6,263 nucleotides of DNA from Pseudorhodoplanes sp. (lineage in GTDB: Bacteria > Pseudomonadota > Alphaproteobacteria > Rhizobiales > Xanthobacteraceae), in the NCBI GenBank assembly GCA_008933495.1, contig WBUW01000189.1, positions 1 to 6,263 on the forward strand. Reading direction: 5' to 3'. A program made the translations under genes and the position numbers. Positions 1 through 5,383 of the stretch are shown here, one piece after another. The notes beneath the pieces are model-generated. The model saw only the letters and a program-made list of their open reading frames with translations. It ran no database searches and had not been told where the DNA came from. Each line of letters begins with the position of its first letter. Position 1 is the stretch's first letter.

Positions 1-173
1 CGCTGTCCTGGACCGAAAACACCAGCCGCGCGATGCGCGACATCACCGACTCGATGAAGCGGCTCGGACGCGCGGGCAAGGCCGAATTGCGCATCACCGG
101 TCAGGCCACCCCGCTCGCCAGGCAGCAACTCAAGGCGCTCGGCTGGACGGTGGTCGACAGCGCGCGCATTTAG
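1..173 (+). CDS. 3' end of an unrecognised GC-rich gene (C-terminal 56 residues)
   Basis: An open frame enters from the left edge (first whole codon at 3) and stops at TAG 171-173. The visible tail is rich in Arg, Ala and Leu and contains the stretch GKAELRITGQATPLARQQL, followed by LKALGWTVV near the end. I do not recognise the family, and the N-terminal part is outside the window. Codon use is strongly GC-ending, like the genes in the right half and unlike the AT-rich DNA that starts directly after the stop codon. It is convergent with the large membrane protein gene, with 41 bases between the two stops and no convincing terminator there. The tail has no obvious transmembrane segment. Coding status is well supported by composition; function is unknown. 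Confidence 0.7.
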   Translation, partial: LSWTENTSRAMRDITDSMKRLGRAGKAELRITGQATPLARQQLKALGWTVVDSARI

Positions 174-214
174 AAAGCTATATAAATAATGATTAACAAG
201 GATTATTCAAATTA

Positions 215-2374
215 TCAAGCTACGGAGCCGCTTCTCTGCTCACCCCAGACAGCTTTCTGGCATGCAACTGCGGCACCGAGCAAAATCCAGAAACCTCGCT
301 GGTACATTATTTCATGAAAAACACTCATTACTGCAAATCCAGTAATTATTAATACTAAAAACGCGCCTCTAGTTCCATAAGTCTTCTGACACACCTCGGA
401 GAAAAAAATAAAAAAAATCGGAGAGGCAATTATAACCGCCCCTATAATTCCAAATTCAGCAAGCAGCCATACGGGAACGGAGTGAATTACTAGCGGATGT
501 CCCGCCGCCGCTTGCTGTTCATAGTACGCGCCCAAGCCCGCACCAAAAAACGGATGCTGAATAAACAGATTAAAGCCACCAACAATGCTTGTCATCCGTT
601 CGGAATCTGTTCCAGTAACTATTGGTCTAATCATTTCATACAATGAACTACCCGATGTGCTCGCTAGAAGATTTATCAAGATCGGCCCCGCGGTGGTCAC
701 AAAAAGAAGCAACGACGCAATAGCAATTGATCGAACGACAAATAGCCACGATATTATTTTAACATACTGCGCAATTAACAAGACAAATGGCAAGGCGAAG
801 AACACCGAACGTGATGCGGCGTACCAAATCCCAATTAATATAATTCCCGCAAGTATATCGCGTTGCAGCCAACGCGACACAATTAGTCCTGCAAGCGCCA
901 ATAATAACAATAAAGCGAACGCATTTCGATTTTGAGACAATCCTTGAAGAGGCAAATAAAAAACGGAAGCTAATGAATGAGCACCAGCCCTATACGCAAA
1001 TAAAATACAAAGCTCAAAAATAACAATTGAGGCCGCGACTCCAACAAACGTTTTCAGCAAGAGATCAAATCCCTCGCCTCCAACTTGTCGAACAATTAGC
1101 GCACCAGTCGCCCCATAACTTAGCAACACAAGCCAGCCAATTAACTTGTTTGAGAAAGCCCAATCTGACCAACCGAACGAAACCAACCCATGTAAATAAC
1201 CAAACAATACAGTCAAAGTGACCAAGAAAATAAAGCGATTGAACCCGCGATAACGCCAATCTGGCCACCCTTTCTTGAAATGCTGAACAACGAAGAACGA
1301 CCCACCCAGCACGGCAATCGGATCTGCCAAATTCACATTCAATAGCCCGCGATTTAAAGGCATGAAGATTTGAAAAAAAACCGCGGTCGCAGCCGCCAGA
1401 GGAAGCGCAATACCCAACATTGCCGAATAATCAGGCAACAATGACTTTGAAGCTTCAGCCTTGTTCGCGTTAGCGACCTCCAAATTGCGAACACCAATAA
1501 CGAATGGCAACAAGCACGCAATCGCAAAAAGAGAGATAATTCCCATTAGCAGTGCAACAATAAATGATTCATGCGCGGAAACACCGATAGCCCCGAGTGC
1601 CATGATCGCACTGAGTTCACGAATGCCCCATCCAGAAAAACTAATCGGAAGGCTGGCCGCTAGCATGACAAGGCAAGATGCGGCAGCTAGTGACCAAATC
1701 GATATTTCTCCGGCAGTTGCTCGAGCAAGAATAATATATCCAATCATCGTCGAGAGCTGAATTAACAGCGATAATATCAGAGTTCGCAATACGCTTTTGA
1801 TATCGACGTTGGTTATTAGTGGAATCAAATCAACCGCCTTACGACCCCAACCCACCAATGCCCCGCCAACAATCGCCGCGACCAATCCAGCAACAATTTT
1901 TACAAATGCAGTCCCGCCGGCTCCCAAATCAATACGTATTTGTCCAAACAAATAGATCGCCGCTCCGGCTGCCAAAAACAGCGATACGAAGGCTGAACAT
2001 AAACGCTCGTAACCGGTAATTAGAATAGTTCCGGAAACTGGTATAGCCTGACGAGATAAAAGCGCACTGCGTGCGATTAGTTGTCCCGGTAACTGAAAAA
2101 ATATTACGCCAGCAAGTTGTGACAATGCAAAAATTCTTATGGCATTGTGAAATTGAAGCGCATAACCCAAGTCGCGAGCAATCAACATAAATCTGGCTGC
2201 GGCAAGAATAACGCCCCCCACCATAATCACGATGACGAAAAAGAGCGCATGAATCGGGATAGCTGTCATCGTTTCGCGAAGCGATTTACTATCTGTTCCG
2301 GCGAACACAAACGCAAATGCCGAAAAAAGCAAAAGCGCCGATAGCAAGATCTGAATATATTTTTTGGGGTTCAC
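215..2374 (-). CDS. Flippase-like (AglD/YbhN/MprF-type) domain fused to O-antigen ligase/polymerase (Wzy_C) domain membrane protein
   Basis: This 719-residue polytopic inner-membrane protein has two recognisable halves. Residues about 1-295 resemble the flippase-like transmembrane family (LPG_synthase_TM/UPF0104): an ERL element near 123, and the signature SLPISFSGWGIRELSA at 241-256 followed by alternating small and hydrophobic residues. A short charged linker (about 296-312) leads to residues 313-719, which resemble O-antigen ligase/polymerase. Seen there are a QNRNAF element near 481, SRS near 521, a large loop around 572-635 with SERM (591-594), QHPFFGAGLGAYY (606-618) and HS (631-632), then LLAEFGIIG. 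In known WaaL ligases a loop Arg and His are important, and R593 and H631 are candidate equivalents. The first start is GTG at 2374-2372, with an in-frame TGA four codons upstream and no clear Shine-Dalgarno. GC is clearly lower than in flanking genes, so transfer is likely. Substrate unknown; an exopolysaccharide polymerase role is equally possible. Confidence 0.85.
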   Translation of the reverse strand: MNPKKYIQILLSALLLFSAFAFVFAGTDSKSLRETMTAIPIHALFFVIVIMVGGVILAAARFMLIARDLGYALQFHNAIRIFALSQLAGVIFFQLPGQLIARSALLSRQAIPVSGTILITGYERLCSAFVSLFLAAGAAIYLFGQIRIDLGAGGTAFVKIVAGLVAAIVGGALVGWGRKAVDLIPLITNVDIKSVLRTLILSLLIQLSTMIGYIILARATAGEISIWSLAAASCLVMLAASLPISFSGWGIRELSAIMALGAIGVSAHESFIVALLMGIISLFAIACLLPFVIGVRNLEVANANKAEASKSLLPDYSAMLGIALPLAAATAVFFQIFMPLNRGLLNVNLADPIAVLGGSFFVVQHFKKGWPDWRYRGFNRFIFLVTLTVLFGYLHGLVSFGWSDWAFSNKLIGWLVLLSYGATGALIVRQVGGEGFDLLLKTFVGVAASIVIFELCILFAYRAGAHSLASVFYLPLQGLSQNRNAFALLLLLALAGLIVSRWLQRDILAGIILIGIWYAASRSVFFALPFVLLIAQYVKIISWLFVVRSIAIASLLLFVTTAGPILINLLASTSGSSLYEMIRPIVTGTDSERMTSIVGGFNLFIQHPFFGAGLGAYYEQQAAAGHPLVIHSVPVWLLAEFGIIGAVIIASPIFFIFFSEVCQKTYGTRGAFLVLIITGFAVMSVFHEIMYQRGFWILLGAAVACQKAVWGEQRSGSVA

Positions 2375-2445
2375 GTTCGTTATAGATCAAGAGCCGCTTA
2401 GAATAAAATCAAGCATTGACGGAATTCTACCAAACGCATGGAGAA

Positions 2446-2817
2446 TCATCGCAGCGTAACAAGCGGGTTCTCCACCATATCCATAGCCAACACAAACGAG
2501 AATGCATTAGTCACGACATAGTGAGTGCGCCCCACGTCGTGATTGCAATAGTCGATCCGCTTCGCATTTTTAAGGTCCAACTTGCCCCCTGTGTGATTGC
2601 GGATCGCCAAGTCGATCTCCCGGTCCGCCATCGTTCTTGGCACACAGATAACGAGATCGCGGCCCCGTCGCTCGAAACAGACCCTCATCAAAGTCTCCGT
2701 ATTCGATTGGGCCGCGCGAGTTCGCCTGAACCGAACCGACGCGAAATCTAATTCATCACAACCGACGCGAACGAGCAACCCAAAATAGACTGCGTCGGCA
2801 GAACCACTATTAAGCAT
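2446..2817 (-). CDS. Orphan hypothetical protein, 123 aa, possibly a fragment
   Basis: ATG at 2817-2815, stop TGA at 2448-2446. I do not recognise the product. It has no signal peptide or transmembrane segment and contains four Cys and several His (for example YCNH and FERRGRDLVICVPR). It looks more protein-like than the overlapping + strand frame, which is rich in His, Arg and Ser in the way of an antisense shadow. By hand about 60 percent of third codon positions are G or C, intermediate between the AT-rich membrane gene and the GC-rich host genes. It lies 71 bases upstream of the flippase/ligase gene in the same direction, so the two could be co-transcribed. Its ATG abuts the neighbouring divergent TPR ORF with no promoter space, so it may be the remnant of a gene cut at the block edge. 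Confidence 0.4.
   Translation of the reverse strand: MLNSGSADAVYFGLLVRVGCDELDFASVRFRRTRAAQSNTETLMRVCFERRGRDLVICVPRTMADREIDLAIRNHTGGKLDLKNAKRIDYCNHDVGRTHYVVTNAFSFVLAMDMVENPLVTLR
2734..2771. repeat. 12-bp direct repeat AACCGACGCGAA, two copies
   Basis: AACCGACGCGAA occurs at 2734-2745 and again at 2760-2771, a 26-base period. Both copies lie inside the N-terminal part of the small orphan ORF read on -. Because 26 is not a multiple of three, the copies are in different codon phases, so this is not a protein-level repeat. It may be chance or a trace of rearrangement close to the composition boundary at about 2818. Confidence 0.55.
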
Positions 2818-2819
2818 AC

Positions 2820-3191
2820 TTGACCGGCTCGATTGCCGGCATCGAGCAGGAGGCCGAGGCCGTGCTCGGGCCGCTCTACAGCGCCTTTCTCCAGGAGGCG
2901 CGCCGCACCGGCTGTGTGATTTTCGAAGGCCAATCGATCCCCAAGGACGAGGCCTACCGGCGCGGCATGGCGGCGCTGCGTCGCGGCGGCCGCTCGCTGG
3001 ACATGGCGGAAGCCTATTTCAACGCGCTCATTCAATACACGCCCGAATTCGGCGAAGGCTTTTTCCAGGCCGCGCGCATCGCCGAGAAGAAAGGCGCGCT
3101 CGACCGCGCGCGCGCGCTGATGGCCGAGGCGAGCCGGCTTGCGCCCGAGCACGAACTCTACCGCGCCGAGGCGCGCCGGCTGCAGGGGTAA
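2820..3191 (+). CDS. TPR-like helical-repeat protein, probably 5'-truncated
   Basis: The frame opens after TAA 2811-2813 and ends at TAA 3189-3191. Its first possible start is TTG 2820 (123 codons), which has no Shine-Dalgarno. A better-supported start is GTG 2862 (109 codons), which follows a perfect AGGAGG at 2848-2853 with 8-base spacing, although that motif is also just Glu/Gln codons. The C-terminal half (about residues 61-115) has alternating amphipathic helices of tetratricopeptide type: AEAYFNALIQYTPEFGEGFF, then a helix pair ending ASRLAPEHELYRAEA. Such repeats bind proteins; the partner is unknown. No signal peptide is visible from either start. Composition is GC-rich like the host genes, and it begins abruptly where the AT-richer block ends. 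I infer that this is the tail of a longer gene whose 5' part was lost, but a short intact gene is not excluded. Confidence 0.6.
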   Translation: MTGSIAGIEQEAEAVLGPLYSAFLQEARRTGCVIFEGQSIPKDEAYRRGMAALRRGGRSLDMAEAYFNALIQYTPEFGEGFFQAARIAEKKGALDRARALMAEASRLAPEHELYRAEARRLQG

Positions 3192-3197
3192 CGACAG

Positions 3198-3236
3198 GCC
3201 GGCCAAATCCGGCTTCAAATCCGGCTGAAGCGGCCG
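3198..3236 (+). terminator. Possible hairpin after the TPR-like ORF (no T-run)
   Basis: Just past the TPR stop, GCTTCA (3212-3217) can pair with TGAAGC (3226-3231), and the outer GGCC bases flank it. Overlapping it is a tandem 11-mer CAAATCCGGCT at 3204-3214 and 3216-3226. There is no T-tract, so this is at best a weak or factor-dependent terminator. Confidence 0.3.
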
Positions 3237-3390
3237 AAGGCGCGCGACCGCTGCGCCCTGGCGGCGCGTGTTCCGGAAGACCGGGTCCGTCCGCGGCGCA
3301 ATCGTTCCCGGATGAAAGTTTCTTCATAAATCGTGAACCGGTCTCCCCGGCGCCCCGACCAATGATCGCAACAGCAAGGGAGACAGTGTC

Positions 3391-3684
3391 ATGAAACGCC
3401 TTGTTATCGCGATGTCTCTGCTGGCCGCCTCCGCGACGCTGGCCTCGGCCATGCACCGTCGGGCACCGGTTGACCCCGAAACCGTGAAGCACAAGTGGGG
3501 CGCGACCATCAAAGCCGGCAACAAGTGCTGGGCCAATATAGATTCCAGCCGCGGCTTCGGCTTCTGGGATGAATGCGATTCCTCGGTGCCCTATGCCCGC
3601 GCGCTGTCGACCCGTGAGCGGCGCGACTCCGGCGACGGCGGCGGCTCCGGTGGCGGCGGTGGTGGCGGCGGCGGCGGCCGCTGA
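3391..3684 (+). CDS. Small secreted two-cysteine protein with poly-glycine C-terminus
   Basis: ATG 3391 follows a good Shine-Dalgarno (AGGGAG, 3377-3382, 8-base spacing); the stop is TGA 3682-3684. The 97-residue product starts with a clear Sec signal peptide: Lys-Arg at 2-3, a hydrophobic core to about residue 17, and an ASA cleavage motif at 18-20. The mature part is about 77 residues. Two Cys (46 and 62) flank a Trp/Gly/aromatic segment (CWANIDSSRGFGFWDEC) and probably form a disulfide in the periplasm. The tail from residue 81 is almost all Gly and ends in Arg. Small secreted proteins with this kind of CW...FGFW...C motif occur as uncharacterised proteins in Rhizobiales, as far as I recall. 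No enzyme motif is visible. The gene stands alone: it has its own leader upstream and a strong intrinsic terminator 23 bases downstream. Confidence 0.85.
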   Translation: MKRLVIAMSLLAASATLASAMHRRAPVDPETVKHKWGATIKAGNKCWANIDSSRGFGFWDECDSSVPYARALSTRERRDSGDGGGSGGGGGGGGGGR

Positions 3685-3704
3685 GGAATGCTTCCGTCAA
3701 CGTA

Positions 3705-3740
3705 AAGAGCGGCTTCGGCGAACGGCCGGAGCCGCTTTAT
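3705..3740 (+). terminator. Strong intrinsic terminator of the small secreted protein gene
   Basis: AGCGGCTTCGGC (3708-3719) pairs with GCCGGAGCCGCT (3725-3736) over 12 bp with one T-G wobble, around a 5-base loop, and is followed by TTTAT. The preceding AAAG adds a little pairing with the T-run. The structure is a classic rho-independent terminator for the + strand and separates the secreted-protein gene from the cold-shock unit. Confidence 0.85.
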
Positions 3741-3789
3741 CATTCGCGGCCCGATCCGGTACCGGCGGCCGCAAACCCGCTCCGGAGTG

Positions 3790-3811
3790 GCGGCGTTTTA
3801 TTTCACGCCGC
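3790..3811. repeat. Inverted repeat just upstream of the csp promoter
   Basis: GCGGCGT (3790-3796) and ACGCCGC (3805-3811) form a perfect 7-bp inverted repeat around an AT-rich 8-base loop. The right arm ends 3 bases before the TTGATA -35 box. It could be an operator or a second, weak terminator for upstream transcription. Between the strong terminator (ending 3740) and this repeat I see only GC-rich sequence with a CCGGTACCGG palindrome near 3756 and no gene. Confidence 0.5.
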
Positions 3812-3814
3812 ACC

Positions 3815-3842
3815 TTGATAAACGGCTGACAGTCTATATACA
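3815..3842 (+). promoter_or_regulatory. Candidate sigma-70-type promoter of the cold-shock gene
   Basis: TTGATA (3815-3820) matches the -35 consensus at 5 of 6 positions. TATACA (3837-3842), within a TATATACA run, is a plausible -10, giving a 16-base spacer. Transcription would start near 3849, leaving a leader of about 147 nt before the csp start codon. Confidence 0.55.
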
Positions 3843-3848
3843 TGTCAC

Positions 3849-3995
3849 ATCGACTTTGGCCGAACGACTGGGCCGTATCGCCTGATCACTGATAGGCGAA
3901 CCTGTTTCAGAACATTCTCCAAAATTCGACTAACGACCGGCGCGCACGCATGTGCGCCGTTCTCTATGTATGCACCGTCAGTGAAAGGACGATCT
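3849..3995 (+). promoter_or_regulatory. Long structured 5' leader of the cold-shock gene
   Basis: The leader (about 147 nt if the promoter call is right) has no ORF worth calling and contains two hairpins. The first, 3878-3899, pairs TCGCCT with AGGCGA. The second, 3938-3959, is GC-rich and pairs CGGCGC...GCGCCG (or CGGC plus GCAC with GTGC plus GCCG); a pyrimidine run, TTCTCT, follows it. The Shine-Dalgarno AAAGGA (3984-3989) lies 6 bases before ATG. Long leaders that change fold with temperature control translation of cspA-type genes in E. coli. A similar role here is inference from length and position, and no sequence match to the E. coli leader is claimed. Confidence 0.5.
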
Positions 3996-4205
3996 ATGAA
4001 TACGGGTATTGTGAAGTGGTTCAACACCCAGAAAGGCTTCGGCTTCATCCAGCCGGAGGATGGCAGCCGCGACGTCTTCGTGCACATCAGCGCGGTCGAG
4101 CGCGCCGGCATGCAGACCCTTAACGAAGGGCAGAAGGTCATGTTCGACCTGGTGGCGGACCGCCGCACCGGAAAGTCTGCTGCAGAGAATCTGCGCGCCG
4201 CCTGA
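3996..4205 (+). CDS. Cold-shock protein (CspA family)
   Basis: This is a 69-residue single cold-shock domain, the usual length for the family. These small cytoplasmic proteins bind single-stranded RNA and DNA, melt secondary structure and support translation in the cold or under stress. The RNP1-like motif KGFGFI is at residues 13-18 and the RNP2-like motif VFVHI at 27-31. The opening GIVKWFNTQ and the later GQKVMFDL complete the five-strand pattern. ATG 3996 is chosen because AAAGGA lies 6 bases upstream and MNTGIVKWF is the normal N-terminus; an upstream in-frame ATG at 3966 would add ten unlikely residues inside the structured leader. It is monocistronic, with its own candidate promoter and a terminator at 4269-4299. 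Which paralogue it is cannot be told from one copy, and cold induction is not certain. Confidence 0.95.
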   Translation: MNTGIVKWFNTQKGFGFIQPEDGSRDVFVHISAVERAGMQTLNEGQKVMFDLVADRRTGKSAAENLRAA

Positions 4206-4206
4206 C

Positions 4207-4220
4207 CGGCTGCGCAGCCG
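4207..4220. repeat. Perfect 14-bp palindrome after the csp stop codon
   Basis: CGGCTGCGCAGCCG begins one base after the csp TGA. As RNA it could fold into a 5-bp stem with a 4-base loop, but no T-run follows. It may protect the mRNA 3' region or be incidental. Confidence 0.4.
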
Positions 4221-4268
4221 ACAACGGCGCTCTGACCACGGATGTACTGGCAGGGTCAGCCGGATTGG

Positions 4269-4299
4269 GTCCCGCCGCCTATGGTGCGCGGGACTTTTT
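4269..4299 (+). terminator. Intrinsic terminator of the cold-shock gene
   Basis: GTCCCGC (4269-4275) pairs perfectly with GCGGGAC (4288-4294) around a 12-base loop, directly followed by TTTTT (4295-4299). It lies 63 bases after the csp stop and is the expected end of the csp transcript. Confidence 0.8.
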
Positions 4300-4392
4300 C
4301 ATGATCGGCGTTGCGGACGCGCGTTGCCGGGAAGCCGAAAAACCTGGCGGGAAACGCACAATTGTTTATATATATCAATGACTTGCAGATTT

Positions 4393-4469
4393 TGGTAGCG
4401 GAGGACGGATTCGAACCGCCGACACAAGGATTATGATTCCTCTGCTCTAACCAACTGAGCTACTCCGCC
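4393..4469 (-). tRNA. tRNA-Met (anticodon CAT, elongator type)
   Basis: Read on -, the 77-nt sequence starts GGCGGAG and ends CTCCGCT-A-CCA, giving a 7-bp acceptor stem (one G-T at position 1-72) and an encoded CCA (4393-4395). The D-arm GCTC...GAGC is normal. The anticodon stem GAGGA/TCCTT encloses the loop ATCATAA with anticodon CAT, and the T-arm has the TTCGAAT loop with a 5-bp stem including one G-T. The G-T end pair is not the C1-A72 mismatch of initiator tRNA. A tRNA-Ile2 whose C34 is modified to lysidine also reads as CAT, but the overall sequence resembles alphaproteobacterial elongator tRNA-Met. It has its own promoter upstream. Confidence 0.93.
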
Positions 4470-4531
4470 AGACCGTCGCGTCCCATCGGCCCGCAGGCGC
4501 CTGAGGGTTCGGCAAGCCATTTCCGCCGCGG

Positions 4532-4560
4532 ATATAGAGAGCAGCGGGAAATGGTGTCAA
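4532..4560 (-). promoter_or_regulatory. Promoter of tRNA-Met
   Basis: On -, a perfect TTGACA (4560-4555) and CTATAT (4537-4532) are separated by 17 bases. This fits the alphaproteobacterial housekeeping pattern (TTGAC and CTATAT-like boxes) seen at strongly expressed stable-RNA genes. Transcription would start near 4525, giving a leader of roughly 55 nt before the tRNA. The rest of the 4470-4705 gap is GC-rich and holds a CAGGCGCCTG palindrome (4494-4503) but no gene. Confidence 0.8.
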
Positions 4561-4705
4561 GCAAGCCGGCCGAAAAGCCGCCTTGGCCGCCGAAAATGTC
4601 CGTCCGGCCCCGCGTCCGGGTCGAAATTCCCCCGCAGATTCGGGAAAACCGGTCCCGGCCGGCGCGCGCCCGGTATCCGCACTTGCGGCCGCCGCGCCAT
4701 TGCCC

Positions 4706-5350
4706 TCAGGACGCGAGCTTGCCGATCCGGATCAGCGAAAAATGTCCGAGCGGGGGCATCGGCTTTCGTTCCAGCACGCGCATGGCGGCCCGTCCGTCGA
4801 CCCAGGCCTTGATGCGCGCCCAGGGGAATTCCGGCCGCCAGCCGAGCCGGCGCGCGACCGGGGCGAAGGCCAGTTCGAAGATGCGGCGCAGTCCGTGCTC
4901 GGCCCCGATATGGTTGACGAGAATGATCTCGCCGCCCGGGTGCACGACGCGCGCAAACTCGTCGAGCGCGGCCTCCGGATCGGGCACCGCGGTGATGACA
5001 TATTGCGCGACCACCACGTCGAACGAATTGTCGGGGAAGGCGAGATGGTTCACGTCCATCACCGACAGCGCCTCGACATTCGTCAGGGCGTGCTCGCGCA
5101 CCCGTCCCATGGCCTTGCGCAGCATCGGCTCGGATATGTCGATGCCGACAAGCCGGTTGGAGCGCGCATAATCGGGCAGCGAAATGCCGGTGCCGACGCC
5201 GACTTCCAGAATCCGTCCGCCGATCCGCTCGGCGGCCGCGATCGAGGCCTTGCGCCCGCGCTCGAACACCGCGCCAAACACGAAATCGTAGACCGGTGCC
5301 CAGCGCGCATACGCCTTCGCGACCGCGTTCCTGTCGAGTTCGGCCCCCAA
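4706..5350 (-). CDS. pmtA: Class I SAM-dependent methyltransferase, likely phosphatidylethanolamine N-methyltransferase (Rhodobacter PmtA type)
   Basis: The 214-residue protein has a Rossmann methyltransferase fold. The N-terminal YARWAPVYDFVFG (14-26) is typical of the UbiE/PmtA-like group. SAM motif I, LEVGVGTG, is at 48-55; the acidic end of strand 2 is in LVGIDIS (D71); FDVVVAQYVITAVPDP is at 110-125; and HPGGEIILVNH is at 137-147. The Rhodobacter-type PmtA methylates phosphatidylethanolamine stepwise to phosphatidylcholine at the inner membrane, using S-adenosylmethionine. That role is inferred from overall resemblance; another small-molecule or quinone methylation is possible. The start is TTG 5350-5348, the first start codon after the mnmA stop, with AGGGG (5361-5357) 6 bases upstream. 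It lies 33 bases downstream of mnmA in the same direction, so co-transcription and translational coupling are likely. No convincing terminator follows. Confidence 0.75.
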   Translation of the reverse strand: MGAELDRNAVAKAYARWAPVYDFVFGAVFERGRKASIAAAERIGGRILEVGVGTGISLPDYARSNRLVGIDISEPMLRKAMGRVREHALTNVEALSVMDVNHLAFPDNSFDVVVAQYVITAVPDPEAALDEFARVVHPGGEIILVNHIGAEHGLRRIFELAFAPVARRLGWRPEFPWARIKAWVDGRAAMRVLERKPMPPLGHFSLIRIGKLAS

Positions 5351-5383
5351 ATGCCGCCCCTGTTCTGAAAACCCGCCTGCGCC

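Noticed and set aside
174..214. Bidirectional terminator between the convergent genes
   Set aside because: Only AATAAT/ATTATT with a long loop is available; AT-only and too weak to terminate.
2416..2751. + frame of 111 codons opposite the orphan ORF
   Set aside because: Its His/Arg/Ser/Pro-rich composition, lack of a ribosome site and lack of recognisable motifs make the - frame the better of the two, though neither is certain.
2748..3218. 156-codon - frame opposite the TPR ORF
   Set aside because: Arg/Ala/Gly/Leu-rich composition typical of an antisense shadow. The + frame has a clear TPR-like helical pattern and fits host codon use.
3250..3330. EcfG-type (GGAAC / CGTT) promoter before the secreted-protein gene
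   Set aside because: GGAAG and CGTT are present near 3271 and 3302, but the spacing is about 23 bases instead of 16-17 and the first box is imperfect.
3966..3995. Extended csp start at ATG 3966
   Set aside because: It would add ten residues not found in this family, from within the structured leader; ATG 3996 has the proper ribosome site and N-terminus.
4350..4392. AT-rich patch next to the tRNA-Met 3' end as an integration (att) site
   Set aside because: tRNA 3' ends are common integration targets, but no second copy of the tRNA end, no integrase and no composition change beyond this short patch is visible.
4640..4670. Terminator after the methyltransferase gene on -
   Set aside because: Only a 4-bp self-complementary CCGG stem before TTTT can be drawn; too weak to call.
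4583..5368. Long open frame on + (261 codons) opposite the methyltransferase gene
   Set aside because: It is an antisense shadow of a GC-rich gene: rich in Arg, Ala, Gly, Asp and His without any family motif, while the - frame has complete SAM-methyltransferase motifs.
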